Positions 1-6,745 are shown, counted from the first letter of the stretch. The stretch is DNA of 19,499 nucleotides from Tenericutes bacterium HGW-Tenericutes-5 (GCA_002839125.1 PGXI01000011.1:1-19499); one strand, 5' to 3'. Notes: a model not told the origin generated them from the letters alone. Made by a program: numbers and translations.

Positions 1-57
1 TTCTTTGGTAAAATCCAATAAAGTTAATAAACTACGGCCGTAAAAATTTTGTCTCAC
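1..57 (-). CDS. Ornithine carbamoyltransferase-like, N-terminus only (partial)
   Basis: Only the first 19 codons lie in the window. They start at a GTG (55-57) and run off the left edge. The peptide reads V/M-RQNFYGRSLLTLLDFTKE, which resembles the N-terminus of ornithine carbamoyltransferases (typical form ...GRSLLTLLDFTPEE...). That enzyme converts ornithine and carbamoyl phosphate to citrulline, or runs in reverse in the arginine deiminase pathway. A strong GAGGAGG ribosome binding site at 68-74 (minus strand), 10 bases upstream, supports the GTG start. The upstream promoter carries a cre-like palindrome, which would suit a catabolic (arcB-type) role, but that is inference. A different carbamoyltransferase, such as a putrescine enzyme, cannot be excluded from 19 residues. 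Confidence 0.6.
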   Translation of the reverse strand, partial: MRQNFYGRSLLTLLDFTKE

Positions 58-121
58 AATAAAAAAACCTCCTCAAAAATTTATAAAATCATAATTTTTA
101 CAAAAAAAAATACCTATATAA

Positions 122-150
122 ATTATAACACTAAAGCGCTTACAAATAAA
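122..150 (-). promoter_or_regulatory. Promoter of the carbamoyltransferase-like gene, extended -10
   Basis: Reading the minus strand, TATAAT (122-127) is preceded by TGT, giving an extended -10 (TGTTATAAT). At 17-base spacing the -35 position (145-150) reads TTTATT, which is weak. The extended -10 probably compensates. The start would fall near 115, leaving a leader of about 55 bases to the GTG. Confidence 0.6.
131..144 (-). promoter_or_regulatory. cre-like operator (LacI/CcpA family) in the spacer of the promoter
   Basis: The minus strand reads TGTAAGCGCTTTAG around a central AAGCGCTT palindrome. It matches the cre consensus TGWAARCGYTWNCW at 12 of 14 positions. It lies exactly between the -35 and -10 positions of the minus-strand promoter, where a bound repressor would block RNA polymerase. 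A CcpA-like regulator is encoded at 14995-16002 in this window. The pairing of the two is inferred. Confidence 0.6.
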
Positions 151-219
151 CACCCAAATGTCGAAAATTTCCTAGTGACAAAATCAGATTAAATAATAGT
201 AATTATTTATCAATTATAG

Positions 220-225
220 TATAAT
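220..225 (+). promoter_or_regulatory. -10 box for the OsmC-family gene
   Basis: TATAAT at 220-225 lies 19 bases before the ATG at 245. I see no convincing -35. The short leader contains the ribosome binding site GAGGTG (233-238). Confidence 0.45.
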
Positions 226-244
226 CTTTAATGAGGTGAATTAA

Positions 245-637
245 ATGGCGTATGATAGAGTAGTATTAAAATGGGATATGGATTTCAAAGGAGAATTATT
301 CTCTCCAACAGGTGTAGCTAAGCTTGGTGATCAAGATGATGGGCTTTATCCTTACCATTTATTTTTTGGAGCAATTGGTTCTTGTTTCTATGCGACTTTC
401 TTATCGATTGCTTTAAAAATGCGTTTAGAATTTGAAAGTGCAAAAATTGAAGTTACGGGTTCAAAAAATAATCCAGATTCAAAAATCATTGAAGTAGTAG
501 ACATGAAACTGACAATCAAAAATCCTAATGATAAAGAAAAACTTGAAAAAGCCGCTGAGTTAGGAACAAAGTATTGTTCTATACATGAACTTGTAGCTAG
601 ATCAGCACAAGTAAATTTAATTGTTGAATTTGAATAG
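245..637 (+). CDS. OsmC/Ohr-family protein
   Basis: This 130-residue protein has the length and layout of the OsmC/Ohr family, which reduces organic hydroperoxides through two cysteines in the cytoplasm. The two expected cysteines are present: C47 in AIGSCFYATFL and C111 in KYCSIHEL. They match the family's first helix Cys and the later Cys followed by S/P and a hydrophobic stretch. The start ATG follows a GAGGTG site by six bases. The gene appears to be a single transcription unit, with its own -10 box and a terminator at 643-673. The family also contains members of unknown substrate (YhfA-like), so a peroxidase role is probable, not shown. Confidence 0.85.
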   Translation: MAYDRVVLKWDMDFKGELFSPTGVAKLGDQDDGLYPYHLFFGAIGSCFYATFLSIALKMRLEFESAKIEVTGSKNNPDSKIIEVVDMKLTIKNPNDKEKLEKAAELGTKYCSIHELVARSAQVNLIVEFE

Positions 638-642
638 AAAAT

Positions 643-673
643 AAACCTTTTATCAATTGATAAAGGGTTTTTT
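643..673 (+). terminator. Intrinsic terminator after the OsmC-family gene
   Basis: A 12-base stem (643-654 with 659-670, one G-U pair) closes an AATT loop and is followed by a T run to 673. Confidence 0.8.
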
Positions 674-690
674 CTAGTTTAATAGATTTG

Positions 691-719
691 TTGTTATAAA
701 AAACTATATTTGATATAAT
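691..719 (+). promoter_or_regulatory. Promoter of the RNA methyltransferase gene
   Basis: TTGTTA (691-696), a 17-base spacer and TATAAT (714-719) preceded by TGA, so an extended -10. The start codon follows 27 bases later. Confidence 0.6.
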
Positions 720-745
720 AGTTTAAGAGAAAAGAGTTGATTTAT

Positions 746-1891
746 ATGAAGAAATATGAGCTTATTGCCACTACCACATTTGGCTTAGAAGCAATTGTAA
801 AAAGAGAAATTTTGGACCTAGGTTTAGAAGTAATAGCTACTGAAAATGGTAAAGTTACTTTTTTAGGTGATGGGAAAGATATAGTAAGAGCAAACATTTG
901 GTTAAGATGTGCCGATAGAGTGCTATTAAAAGTAAGTGAGTTTAAAGCCGTTACTTTTGATGAACTATTTGATAAAACAAAAGCGATTGATTGGAGTGAA
1001 TTTATCCCCAAAAACGGAAGGTTTCCAGTGGATGGACAATCAGTAAAATCAACACTTTTTTCCATATCTGATTCTCAAGCAATTGTTAAGAAAGCTATAG
1101 TAGAAAATCTAAAATCAAAGTATAAAATAAATTGGTTCCCTGAAAATGAAGGTTTATATAATGTTAAAGTATCAATTCTCAAAGATATCGCAACTCTAAC
1201 CATCGATACTTCAGGAGTAGCCTTACATAAAAGAGGTTACAGACAATCTGCAGTAACGGCTCCATTAAAAGAAACACTAGCTTCAGCTTTAGTGTTATTA
1301 AGTTTTTGGAATAAAGACCGAGTTTTAATTGATCCATTCTGCGGCTCTGGAACAATTCTAATAGAAGCTGCTATGATTGGTAGAAATATAGCTCCTGGCC
1401 TTGCAAGAGAGTTTGCTTTTAAACAATGGCCGATTGTATCTGAAGAAGATTTTAGAGAAGCGACACGTGAAGCTTATGAAGCTATCGATCATGATAGCGA
1501 AATTTTACTTTATGGTTATGATATTTTAGAAGAGAATGTTAACGCTGCTATTGAAAATGCTGATGAAGCTGGAGTTTCAGATTGTATAATATTTGAACAA
1601 AAGGATTTTAAGGATTTATCATTAAAAGATGATTATTCAATTATGATAACTAATCCCCCATATGGTGAAAGATTATCTGAGAAAGAAGAAGTAGATAAAC
1701 TTTATAAATTAATTGGTGAAAAAATCGGTAAACTTAAAACCTGGTCTTCATATATCATTACCTCTGATAAGGACTTCGAAAAAACATTTGGAAAAACAGC
1801 AGATAGAAGAAGAAAACTATACAACGGTAGAATTGAAACCATATATTATCAATTTTATGGACTCAATCCAAAAAAAGAAGCGACTGAATAA
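746..1891 (+). CDS. THUMP-domain class I SAM-dependent RNA methyltransferase (RlmL/YpsC family)
   Basis: This protein of about 381 residues has the architecture of the YpsC/RlmL N-terminal family. An N-terminal ferredoxin-like/THUMP region (about residues 1-160) binds RNA, and a Rossmann methyltransferase follows. The SAM-binding motif DPFCGSGTILIEAA begins near residue 196, and the catalytic N-P-P-Y motif NPPYGERL begins near residue 303. Such enzymes make N2-methylguanine in 23S rRNA; the E. coli homologue methylates G2445. The exact target here is inferred from family. I prefer the ATG at 746 over the in-frame TTG at 737, because the purine-rich site at 726-736 is properly spaced from the ATG. 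The stop lies inside a hairpin shared with the convergent antiporter gene. Confidence 0.88.
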   Translation: MKKYELIATTTFGLEAIVKREILDLGLEVIATENGKVTFLGDGKDIVRANIWLRCADRVLLKVSEFKAVTFDELFDKTKAIDWSEFIPKNGRFPVDGQSVKSTLFSISDSQAIVKKAIVENLKSKYKINWFPENEGLYNVKVSILKDIATLTIDTSGVALHKRGYRQSAVTAPLKETLASALVLLSFWNKDRVLIDPFCGSGTILIEAAMIGRNIAPGLAREFAFKQWPIVSEEDFREATREAYEAIDHDSEILLYGYDILEENVNAAIENADEAGVSDCIIFEQKDFKDLSLKDDYSIMITNPPYGERLSEKEEVDKLYKLIGEKIGKLKTWSSYIITSDKDFEKTFGKTADRRRKLYNGRIETIYYQFYGLNPKKEATE

Positions 1892-1910
1892 TCAGTCGCT
1901 TATTTCTTTT
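1878..1910. terminator. Bidirectional terminator shared by two abutting convergent genes
   Basis: A perfect 10-base stem, AAGCGACTGA (1878-1887) with TCAGTCGCTT (1892-1901), closes an ATAA loop. T-rich tracts follow on both strands (plus 1901-1911, minus 1877-1871). The stop codons of both neighbours (TAA 1889-1891 plus, TGA 1892-1894 minus) lie within the hairpin. Confidence 0.85.
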
Positions 1911-3079
1911 TCTAAAAGCAGATTTTGTGTTTGGTCTATTAGGATAGCACCAATCGGTGCAGTCAAGAATATTGATAGAACAGATACTCCCAAAATAATC
2001 TCTCCAGCAGGCATTCCTAATGAAAAAGGAATGGCACCAATAGCTGCTTGAACTGTAGCCTTCGGTAAATATGAAAAGAAAACAAAAACTCTTTCTTTCG
2101 TGTTAAGATTGATTTTGGTTGTTGAAATCATCACTGCAACAAATCTAATAAATATGGCCAAAACTAATAGTAATACAAAGTTTAATCCTACGTCTTTTAT
2201 AACGCTTATATCTACTAATGAACCAATTAGTACAAACAACATCATTTCGGAAAATACCCATATTTTTGAGAATTTTGAAGTTAACCTATCAGCTAGAATT
2301 GGATAGAGTTTAAGAGTCGTTAAACCTAAGACAATTACTGCAATGAGTGATGAAAAAGGGATGATTTCCTTTAGGGTAGATTCTAGAAAATCAAATAGAA
2401 AAGCTACACCAAAGATGATAAGAACTTTAATAGTATCACGCATATGAAACTTCTTAAAGATTTTCACTAAAGCAAATCCAACCACGATTCCAGCAACTAC
2501 TCCTAAAATTATTGATAGCGGGAAAAAGATTATACTTTTAAAATCAATGATATTCGATTGTTGAATTTGCACAAACAAGGTAAACAAAACGACAGCGTAA
2601 ATATCATCAATCGAGCTACCAGCTAAAACCATTTGTGGTATACTCTTTTTTGTACCTAATTTCTTATTGATTAAGTCAATCATTCTTGGCACCACAACCG
2701 CTGGTGAAACAGCTGCTACAACACTACCAAGAATAAATCCTTCAATCAAAGTAATTGAAAACATCCATTGAGAAAGAAATGCAATTGCGATAATCTCAAA
2801 TGTTGCAGGTAAGAAGCTTAGTAGTATTGCGCCTCGACCAACGATTTTAAGATCTTTAATGTCAAGAGTTAGGCCAGCTCTTAATAAAATAACTATAAGC
2901 GCAATTTTCCTTAAATCAGCTGATATCGCTAAGATGGTCGGATCAATTAAATCTAAAACAAAAGGACCTAAAATAATACCGGTTATCATATAACCAATTA
3001 AACTAGGTACCTTTATTTTATTCATAATAGCATTTAATGATAAACCTAATAAAATAATTAATCCTAAACTTAAAATCAT
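1892..3079 (-). CDS. CPA2-family cation/proton antiporter (Na+(K+)/H+ exchanger)
   Basis: This 395-residue protein is hydrophobic throughout, with about 11-12 membrane segments. It starts in a membrane helix and carries the glycine-rich start pattern of monovalent cation/proton antiporters (GYMITGIILGP, residues 29-39). The paired acidic residues expected in the ion site are at D158-D159 (SSIDDI), after the unwound-helix motif VSPAVVVP. It would exchange Na+ or K+ for protons across the membrane; ion choice and direction cannot be read from sequence. An AAGAAGG site seven bases upstream supports the ATG at 3079. It lies 18 bases after the thioredoxin-like gene and is probably its operon partner. 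There is no C-terminal TrkA/RCK domain. Confidence 0.88.
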   Translation of the reverse strand: MILSLGLIILLGLSLNAIMNKIKVPSLIGYMITGIILGPFVLDLIDPTILAISADLRKIALIVILLRAGLTLDIKDLKIVGRGAILLSFLPATFEIIAIAFLSQWMFSITLIEGFILGSVVAAVSPAVVVPRMIDLINKKLGTKKSIPQMVLAGSSIDDIYAVVLFTLFVQIQQSNIIDFKSIIFFPLSIILGVVAGIVVGFALVKIFKKFHMRDTIKVLIIFGVAFLFDFLESTLKEIIPFSSLIAVIVLGLTTLKLYPILADRLTSKFSKIWVFSEMMLFVLIGSLVDISVIKDVGLNFVLLLVLAIFIRFVAVMISTTKINLNTKERVFVFFSYLPKATVQAAIGAIPFSLGMPAGEIILGVSVLSIFLTAPIGAILIDQTQNLLLEKEISD

Positions 3080-3097
3080 CTGTATACCTTCTTATTG

Positions 3098-3409
3098 TTA
3101 GTTTAAATACAAATCGAATAACCTTCTTATTTTTTCAAAATCGATGAATCGAGATTCTCTTAATATTTCTTTGCTTTGACTAAATACTAAAATCGTAGGT
3201 ACAGTAAACACTAATTGTTGTCCTTGAAACAACTCTACATCTTCTAGGTAAACTTGATAAGCAGGAATTGTAGGATAATCTTCCATGAAAATTCTCAGTT
3301 TTTCTGATAATGGTTTACAGACAACACAAGTTTTTGTCTTAGCTATCACTACAACAATATCAGATTTAATTATATTTAGAAATTCATCATAATTTTTAAT
3401 AGTTTCCAT
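3098..3409 (-). CDS. Thioredoxin-family protein with CVVC motif
   Basis: A 103-residue single thioredoxin fold. A CxxC active site at C28-V-V-C31 follows the first beta strand (IVVVIAKTKTC), and the cis-proline is at P71 in VFTVPTIL. The active-site pair VV is unlike the GP of classical thioredoxin. It is closer to small cytosolic thioredoxin-like proteins of the YtpP/YbbN kind, so the redox potential and partner may differ. There is no signal peptide, so it acts in the cytoplasm. The start ATG is preceded by an AGAGGTG site (3415-3421). It is the first gene of a two-gene operon with the cation/proton antiporter, which may hint at redox control of transport. Thioredoxin fold is certain; substrate is unknown. 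Confidence 0.85.
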   Translation of the reverse strand: METIKNYDEFLNIIKSDIVVVIAKTKTCVVCKPLSEKLRIFMEDYPTIPAYQVYLEDVELFQGQQLVFTVPTILVFSQSKEILRESRFIDFEKIRRLFDLYLN

Positions 3410-3429
3410 AATTACACCTCTAAAAAGAT

Positions 3430-3435
3430 ATTATA
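3430..3435 (-). promoter_or_regulatory. -10 box of the thioredoxin-antiporter operon
   Basis: The minus strand reads TATAAT at 3430-3435, about 20 bases before the ATG of the thioredoxin-like gene. No clear -35 is visible. Confidence 0.45.
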
Positions 3436-3487
3436 CTATATTTCATAAAAAATACTAATAGTGTGTTTTTAAATTAATAAAAACTGG

Positions 3488-3493
3488 TATAAT
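3488..3493 (+). promoter_or_regulatory. Extended -10 promoter of the GPH symporter gene
   Basis: TGGTATAAT (TATAAT at 3488-3493) lies 28 bases before the start codon. The -35 position is T-rich and not conserved. It is back to back with the thioredoxin operon promoter, so 3410-3521 is a divergent promoter region. Confidence 0.55.
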
Positions 3494-3521
3494 TATTTTA
3501 TGAAAATTATAGGAGGATATA

Positions 3522-5165
3522 ATGAGCGAAATAGAAATTCTAGAAGAAAGAATATATAAACGAAACAAATGGACTTATAGCATAAGTGGTATAGGTCGAG
3601 ATATGATGTATACTTTAGTTGCATCTTTTTTAATGATTTACATTCAGTTTTCTGGACTCGGATTAACTGCTGGTCAGTTTTCGGCAATCTCAATTATTCT
3701 TATATTAGGAAGAATTTGGGATGGTATTAATGATCCGATCATGGGTAGTATTGTTGAGAATACTAAAACAAAGTATGGAAAATATAAACCATGGATTTTA
3801 GCCGGTGCAGTTTTAACAAGTATTACCGTTTTATTAATGTTTAATCTAAGACCGTCTGGAACTGCTTTTGTTATTTTCTTTGCGGTAATATATTTTGTTT
3901 GGGAGATAGCCTGGACGCTTAATGATATCCCTTATTGGTCATTGCTTCCTAATCTTTCAAGAACAAAAAAGAAGCGTGATCAAATCGCTTCAATGGTTGT
4001 TGTTTTCGCCGCGGTAGGTGCCTTTGCAGCCAATGCAATTGTTACTCTATTTACCGTAGGTAACGCGGTAGCTGGTTATAGAATAATCTCCATAACTTTC
4101 GTTGCTTTCTTTTTGATTTGTACAGCACTAACACTGATTGGGGTTAAAGAACCAAGAAACATTAATCCTCATGAAGAAGATAAAGTATCATTAAAACAAA
4201 TGTTTTTAGCGATAAAAAATAACGATCAGTTATTATGGGTTACTTTATCTCTATTAATCTATACAGTAGGTAGCGGAATTTTAGTTGCACTCGGATATAA
4301 TTTCTTTTATATCGAGTTAGGATATGATGGTAATTTAGTGTTAATATTCATTGCTACTTTCGGAGCGGTAACTATTATAATCCAAAGTTTCTATGCTCAA
4401 CTAGCAAAAAGATTTAAACGTTCACAACTTTTTAAATTTGGCATGATTATTATTACTTTAGGATACTTGCTATTCTTATTGATGGGTTATATTCCATTTA
4501 TTCCAGTAAATATTATTACTGTATGTTTATTTGGAGCTTTAGCTTTTGGCGGACAAGCAATTATCTATTTGACCTTAATTATCAACATGACAAACACTAT
4601 CGAATATAATGAATATAAAACCGGCAAAAGAAATGAAGCAATTCTTTTCTCATTAAGACCATTTGTTGTTAAACTAGCTAGTGCATTGCAACAAGGAATT
4701 ATGACTTTAGTCTTAATAATCTTTGGTATTTATATCTTAAGTCAAAATGTTTCTGAATTAGAAGCGCAGAAGAATTACTTTGACAATATGACAATTTCTG
4801 AACAAATTGAGTTTAAAGACAATATTACTAGCAGGACAATTATTTTAGATGGTTTGGATATCGATCAAGAAAGAAAAGAGCAAATTTATGATGCATTACA
4901 ATTAGTTACATTTGACTCAGCCGACAACGGAAAAGAAGAGATGGTTATAAATGCTGCCGCAAACTCAGCGTTTAAAGATAAAGCTACCGCAACTATGAGA
5001 CTTGGTTTAAGATTAGCGATTACAATTTTTCCGGTATTACTAATCTTTATATCATACTGGTTGATTAACAAAAAGTACATAATTAACGAAGAATACTATG
5101 AAAATATGGTCAACGAAATCAGAGAGAAATTGAAAAAGTCTGATGATGTAGAAATAATTGTATAA
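3522..5165 (+). CDS. GPH-family (MelB-like) sugar:cation symporter with extra extracellular loop
   Basis: A 547-residue membrane protein of the glycoside-pentoside-hexuronide:cation symporter family (MFS fold). The family signature is clear near the N-terminus: RDMMYTL in the first helix, then GRIWDGINDPIMG and KTKYGKYKPWIL, where MelB-type carriers bind the coupling cation. It should import a sugar or glycoside with Na+ or H+; the sugar is unknown and no catabolic gene lies nearby. The family is usually about 440-500 residues. The excess is an approximately 80-residue polar insertion (about residues 408-490) between the last two membrane helices, predicted outside the cell. AGGAGG at 3511-3516 fixes the start. 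The C-terminus is a charged cytoplasmic tail. I see no terminator after it. Confidence 0.88.
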   Translation: MSEIEILEERIYKRNKWTYSISGIGRDMMYTLVASFLMIYIQFSGLGLTAGQFSAISIILILGRIWDGINDPIMGSIVENTKTKYGKYKPWILAGAVLTSITVLLMFNLRPSGTAFVIFFAVIYFVWEIAWTLNDIPYWSLLPNLSRTKKKRDQIASMVVVFAAVGAFAANAIVTLFTVGNAVAGYRIISITFVAFFLICTALTLIGVKEPRNINPHEEDKVSLKQMFLAIKNNDQLLWVTLSLLIYTVGSGILVALGYNFFYIELGYDGNLVLIFIATFGAVTIIIQSFYAQLAKRFKRSQLFKFGMIIITLGYLLFLLMGYIPFIPVNIITVCLFGALAFGGQAIIYLTLIINMTNTIEYNEYKTGKRNEAILFSLRPFVVKLASALQQGIMTLVLIIFGIYILSQNVSELEAQKNYFDNMTISEQIEFKDNITSRTIILDGLDIDQERKEQIYDALQLVTFDSADNGKEEMVINAAANSAFKDKATATMRLGLRLAITIFPVLLIFISYWLINKKYIINEEYYENMVNEIREKLKKSDDVEIIV

Positions 5166-5167
5166 TC

Positions 5168-5181
5168 TTGACATATGTCAA
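5168..5181. promoter_or_regulatory. Perfect 14-base palindrome overlapping the -35 box (candidate operator)
   Basis: TTGACATATGTCAA reads the same on both strands and covers the whole -35 hexamer plus the start of the spacer. A dimeric regulator bound here would exclude RNA polymerase. The adjacent DUF134 protein, with its helix-turn-helix, is the obvious candidate for autoregulation; this is inference. Confidence 0.6.
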
Positions 5182-5196
5182 TATTTAATATAAAAT
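5168..5196 (+). promoter_or_regulatory. Consensus promoter of the DUF134-NifX operon
   Basis: A perfect -35 TTGACA (5168-5173), 17-base spacer and a -10 TAAAAT (5191-5196). It is the best -35 in the window. The neighbouring promoters lean on extended -10 boxes instead. Confidence 0.7.
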
Positions 5197-5214
5197 ATAA
5201 AGGAGGGGATTAAG

Positions 5215-5577
5215 ATGCCAAGACCACAAAAACCAAGATATATCTGTCATCAACCGGAACATCTGGTCTTTGGACCTAAAGGAAAACGTGCTAACAGTCA
5301 AGATCGATTAAATATGTTAATCGATGAGTTTGAAACTGTAAGATTAATAGATTATTTAGGTTACACCCAAGAAGAAGCTGCTGAACAAATGCAAGTTGCG
5401 AGAACTACGGTTCAAAGGATCTATAATGACGCCAGAAAAAAGTTAGCTGCTTCACTAGTAGACGGAAAGATTATTGTCATTGAAGGCGGTGAAATCACAA
5501 TGTGTGACGAAGATTGTGATAAATGCTTAGAGCCTTTAAGACTAAGAAAAAGACAAGGAAGAAATAGATTTCAATAG
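5215..5577 (+). CDS. DUF134 (UPF0251) helix-turn-helix protein
   Basis: A 120-residue protein opening with MPRP and carrying the sigma-70 region 4-like helix-turn-helix typical of DUF134 (about residues 35-80: YTQEEAAEQMQVARTTVQRI). It probably binds DNA. Cysteines C97, C101 and C104, in MCDEDCDKC near the C-terminus, with C11, could bind a metal or iron-sulfur cluster. That is a guess from spacing. An AAAGGAGGGG site (5200-5208) supports the ATG. It is followed after 10 bases by a NifX-like gene, a pairing common in anaerobes, and preceded by a palindromic operator. The likely job is a metal- or redox-responsive regulator of this operon; the function is not established for the family. Confidence 0.85.
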   Translation: MPRPQKPRYICHQPEHLVFGPKGKRANSQDRLNMLIDEFETVRLIDYLGYTQEEAAEQMQVARTTVQRIYNDARKKLAASLVDGKIIVIEGGEITMCDEDCDKCLEPLRLRKRQGRNRFQ

Positions 5578-5587
5578 GAGGAATCAC

Positions 5588-5938
5588 ATGTTAGTAGTTG
5601 CTATTGCAGTAAAAGATAATTTGATTGCCCAACATTTTGGACATTGCGATTATTTTAAGGTTTATGAAGTCGAAAACAATCAAATTAAAAATGATTACCA
5701 AATTAAAAACCCACCGCATCAAAAAGGTGCACTACCAAATTTCTTATACCAAAATAATATTAATGTTGTTATCACAGGAAATTTAGGAGAAATGGCAGTT
5801 AATAATTTGGTTAATCTAGGAATAGAAGCTATTAGAGGTGTTGAAGGACAGCCTGAAGAAATAATCAAGAAATACTTAAATAATACATTAGAATCATCTA
5901 ATGTAATTTGTGAAGAACACCAAAATCATAATCACTAA
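5588..5938 (+). CDS. Dinitrogenase iron-molybdenum cofactor-binding family protein (NifX/NifB C-terminal-like)
   Basis: A 116-residue protein of the NifX/NafY fold (an RNase-H-like alpha/beta domain). It has the family motif around H16 in IAQHFGHCDYF and a Gly-rich second half ending GIEAIRGVEGQPEEII. In nitrogen fixers this domain carries FeMo-cofactor precursors. Here there is no nif gene, so it is one of the many stand-alone members, probably handling an iron-sulfur or metal centre. The C-terminal tail EEHQNHNH is His-rich and could bind metal. Its AGGAGG (5576-5581) overlaps the stop codon of the DUF134 gene, so the two genes are translated from one operon. No terminator is evident downstream. 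Confidence 0.82.
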   Translation: MLVVAIAVKDNLIAQHFGHCDYFKVYEVENNQIKNDYQIKNPPHQKGALPNFLYQNNINVVITGNLGEMAVNNLVNLGIEAIRGVEGQPEEIIKKYLNNTLESSNVICEEHQNHNH

Positions 5939-5967
5939 GCAATTCGTTAGAAATTAACAATCTTTAA

Positions 5968-5976
5968 TGTTATAAT
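5968..5976 (+). promoter_or_regulatory. Extended -10 promoter of the peroxiredoxin gene
   Basis: TGTTATAAT (TATAAT 5971-5976) lies 38 bases upstream of the ATG. The -35 region (about 5947-5953) is weak. Confidence 0.55.
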
Positions 5977-6013
5977 GTCATCAATAAAAATAAAAATATA
6001 GGAGGACATATTA

Positions 6014-6697
6014 ATGGAAGAAGTTAAAAAAGAATTTTATTCAATGCCGTTAATCGGCGACAAAGCCCCAAGTTTTACAGCAGTAACAACCCAAGGCACA
6101 ATTAATTTCCCTGAAGACTACGAAGGGAAATGGGTGATTCTTTTCTCCCATCCAGCAGATTTTACTCCAGTATGTACAACTGAGTTTATGACATTTGCTA
6201 GCATGATTAAAGATTTCGAAGCTTTAAACACACAATTGATTGGCTTATCAGTAGATTCTCTTTATGCCCATATCGCTTGGTTAAGAAAAATCCAAGAATT
6301 AGAATGGAAAGGCATGAAAAATATCGAAGTTAAGTTCCCGTTAATTGAAGACATCAGAATGGATGTTGCTAATAAATTTGGGATGATTCAACCAAATCAA
6401 AGCAACACTCAAGCAGTAAGAGCTGTATTTGTAATTGACCCTAAGGGTGTTATCAGAACTATGCTTTATTATCCGTTATCTATGGGTAGAAACTTTGATG
6501 AAATCAAACGTATTATCTTAGCTTTACAAAAAGCAGATAAAGACGGTGTAGCTACACCAGCTGACTGGAGACCTGGAGACGATGTTATCGTTCCAACTGC
6601 AGGTTCATGCGGTACAGCTAAAGAAAGAATGGAATCAAAGAATGATGACACATATTGCTTAGATTGGTTTATGTGCTTTAAGCGCGAAAAGAAATAG
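6014..6697 (+). CDS. Prx6-type peroxiredoxin with three C-terminal cysteines
   Basis: A 227-residue peroxiredoxin that reduces H2O2 and organic peroxides in the cytoplasm. The peroxidatic cysteine is C54 in the motif PADFTPVCTTE, and the fold ends with the long Prx6-type arm (DGVATPADWRPGDDVI). The tail has C199, C215 and C221 (TYCLDWFMC). C215 and C221 sit where archaeal Prx6-type enzymes such as the Aeropyrum thioredoxin peroxidase have resolving cysteines. So it likely works as a 2-Cys enzyme of ring-shaped oligomers rather than a strict 1-Cys one. AGGAGG (6000-6005) sets the start. It has its own promoter and a bidirectional terminator, and stands next to the DUF134/NifX operon without obvious readthrough control. 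Confidence 0.9.
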   Translation: MEEVKKEFYSMPLIGDKAPSFTAVTTQGTINFPEDYEGKWVILFSHPADFTPVCTTEFMTFASMIKDFEALNTQLIGLSVDSLYAHIAWLRKIQELEWKGMKNIEVKFPLIEDIRMDVANKFGMIQPNQSNTQAVRAVFVIDPKGVIRTMLYYPLSMGRNFDEIKRIILALQKADKDGVATPADWRPGDDVIVPTAGSCGTAKERMESKNDDTYCLDWFMCFKREKK

Positions 6698-6711
6698 TAT
6701 TAACAATAAAT

Positions 6712-6745
6712 ATCGGACTTCTAATTTTAGAAGTCCGATTTTTTA
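6712..6745. terminator. Bidirectional terminator between peroxiredoxin and EAL genes
   Basis: A stem of 11-13 bases (6712-6724 with 6727-6739) has T runs on the plus side (6739-6744) and a weak T-rich flank on the minus side. Its minus-strand half contains the last codons and TAA stop (6727-6729) of the EAL gene. Confidence 0.8.

Noticed and set aside
742..1065. Reverse-strand open frame inside the methyltransferase gene
   Set aside because: It is antisense to a conserved domain, has no ribosome binding site and no recognisable product. Other such shadow frames were also left out.
5951..5976. Possible PerR box before the peroxiredoxin gene
   Set aside because: The region is AT-rich and has a short ATTAA...TTAAT repeat, but matches the TTATAATNATTATAA consensus poorly.
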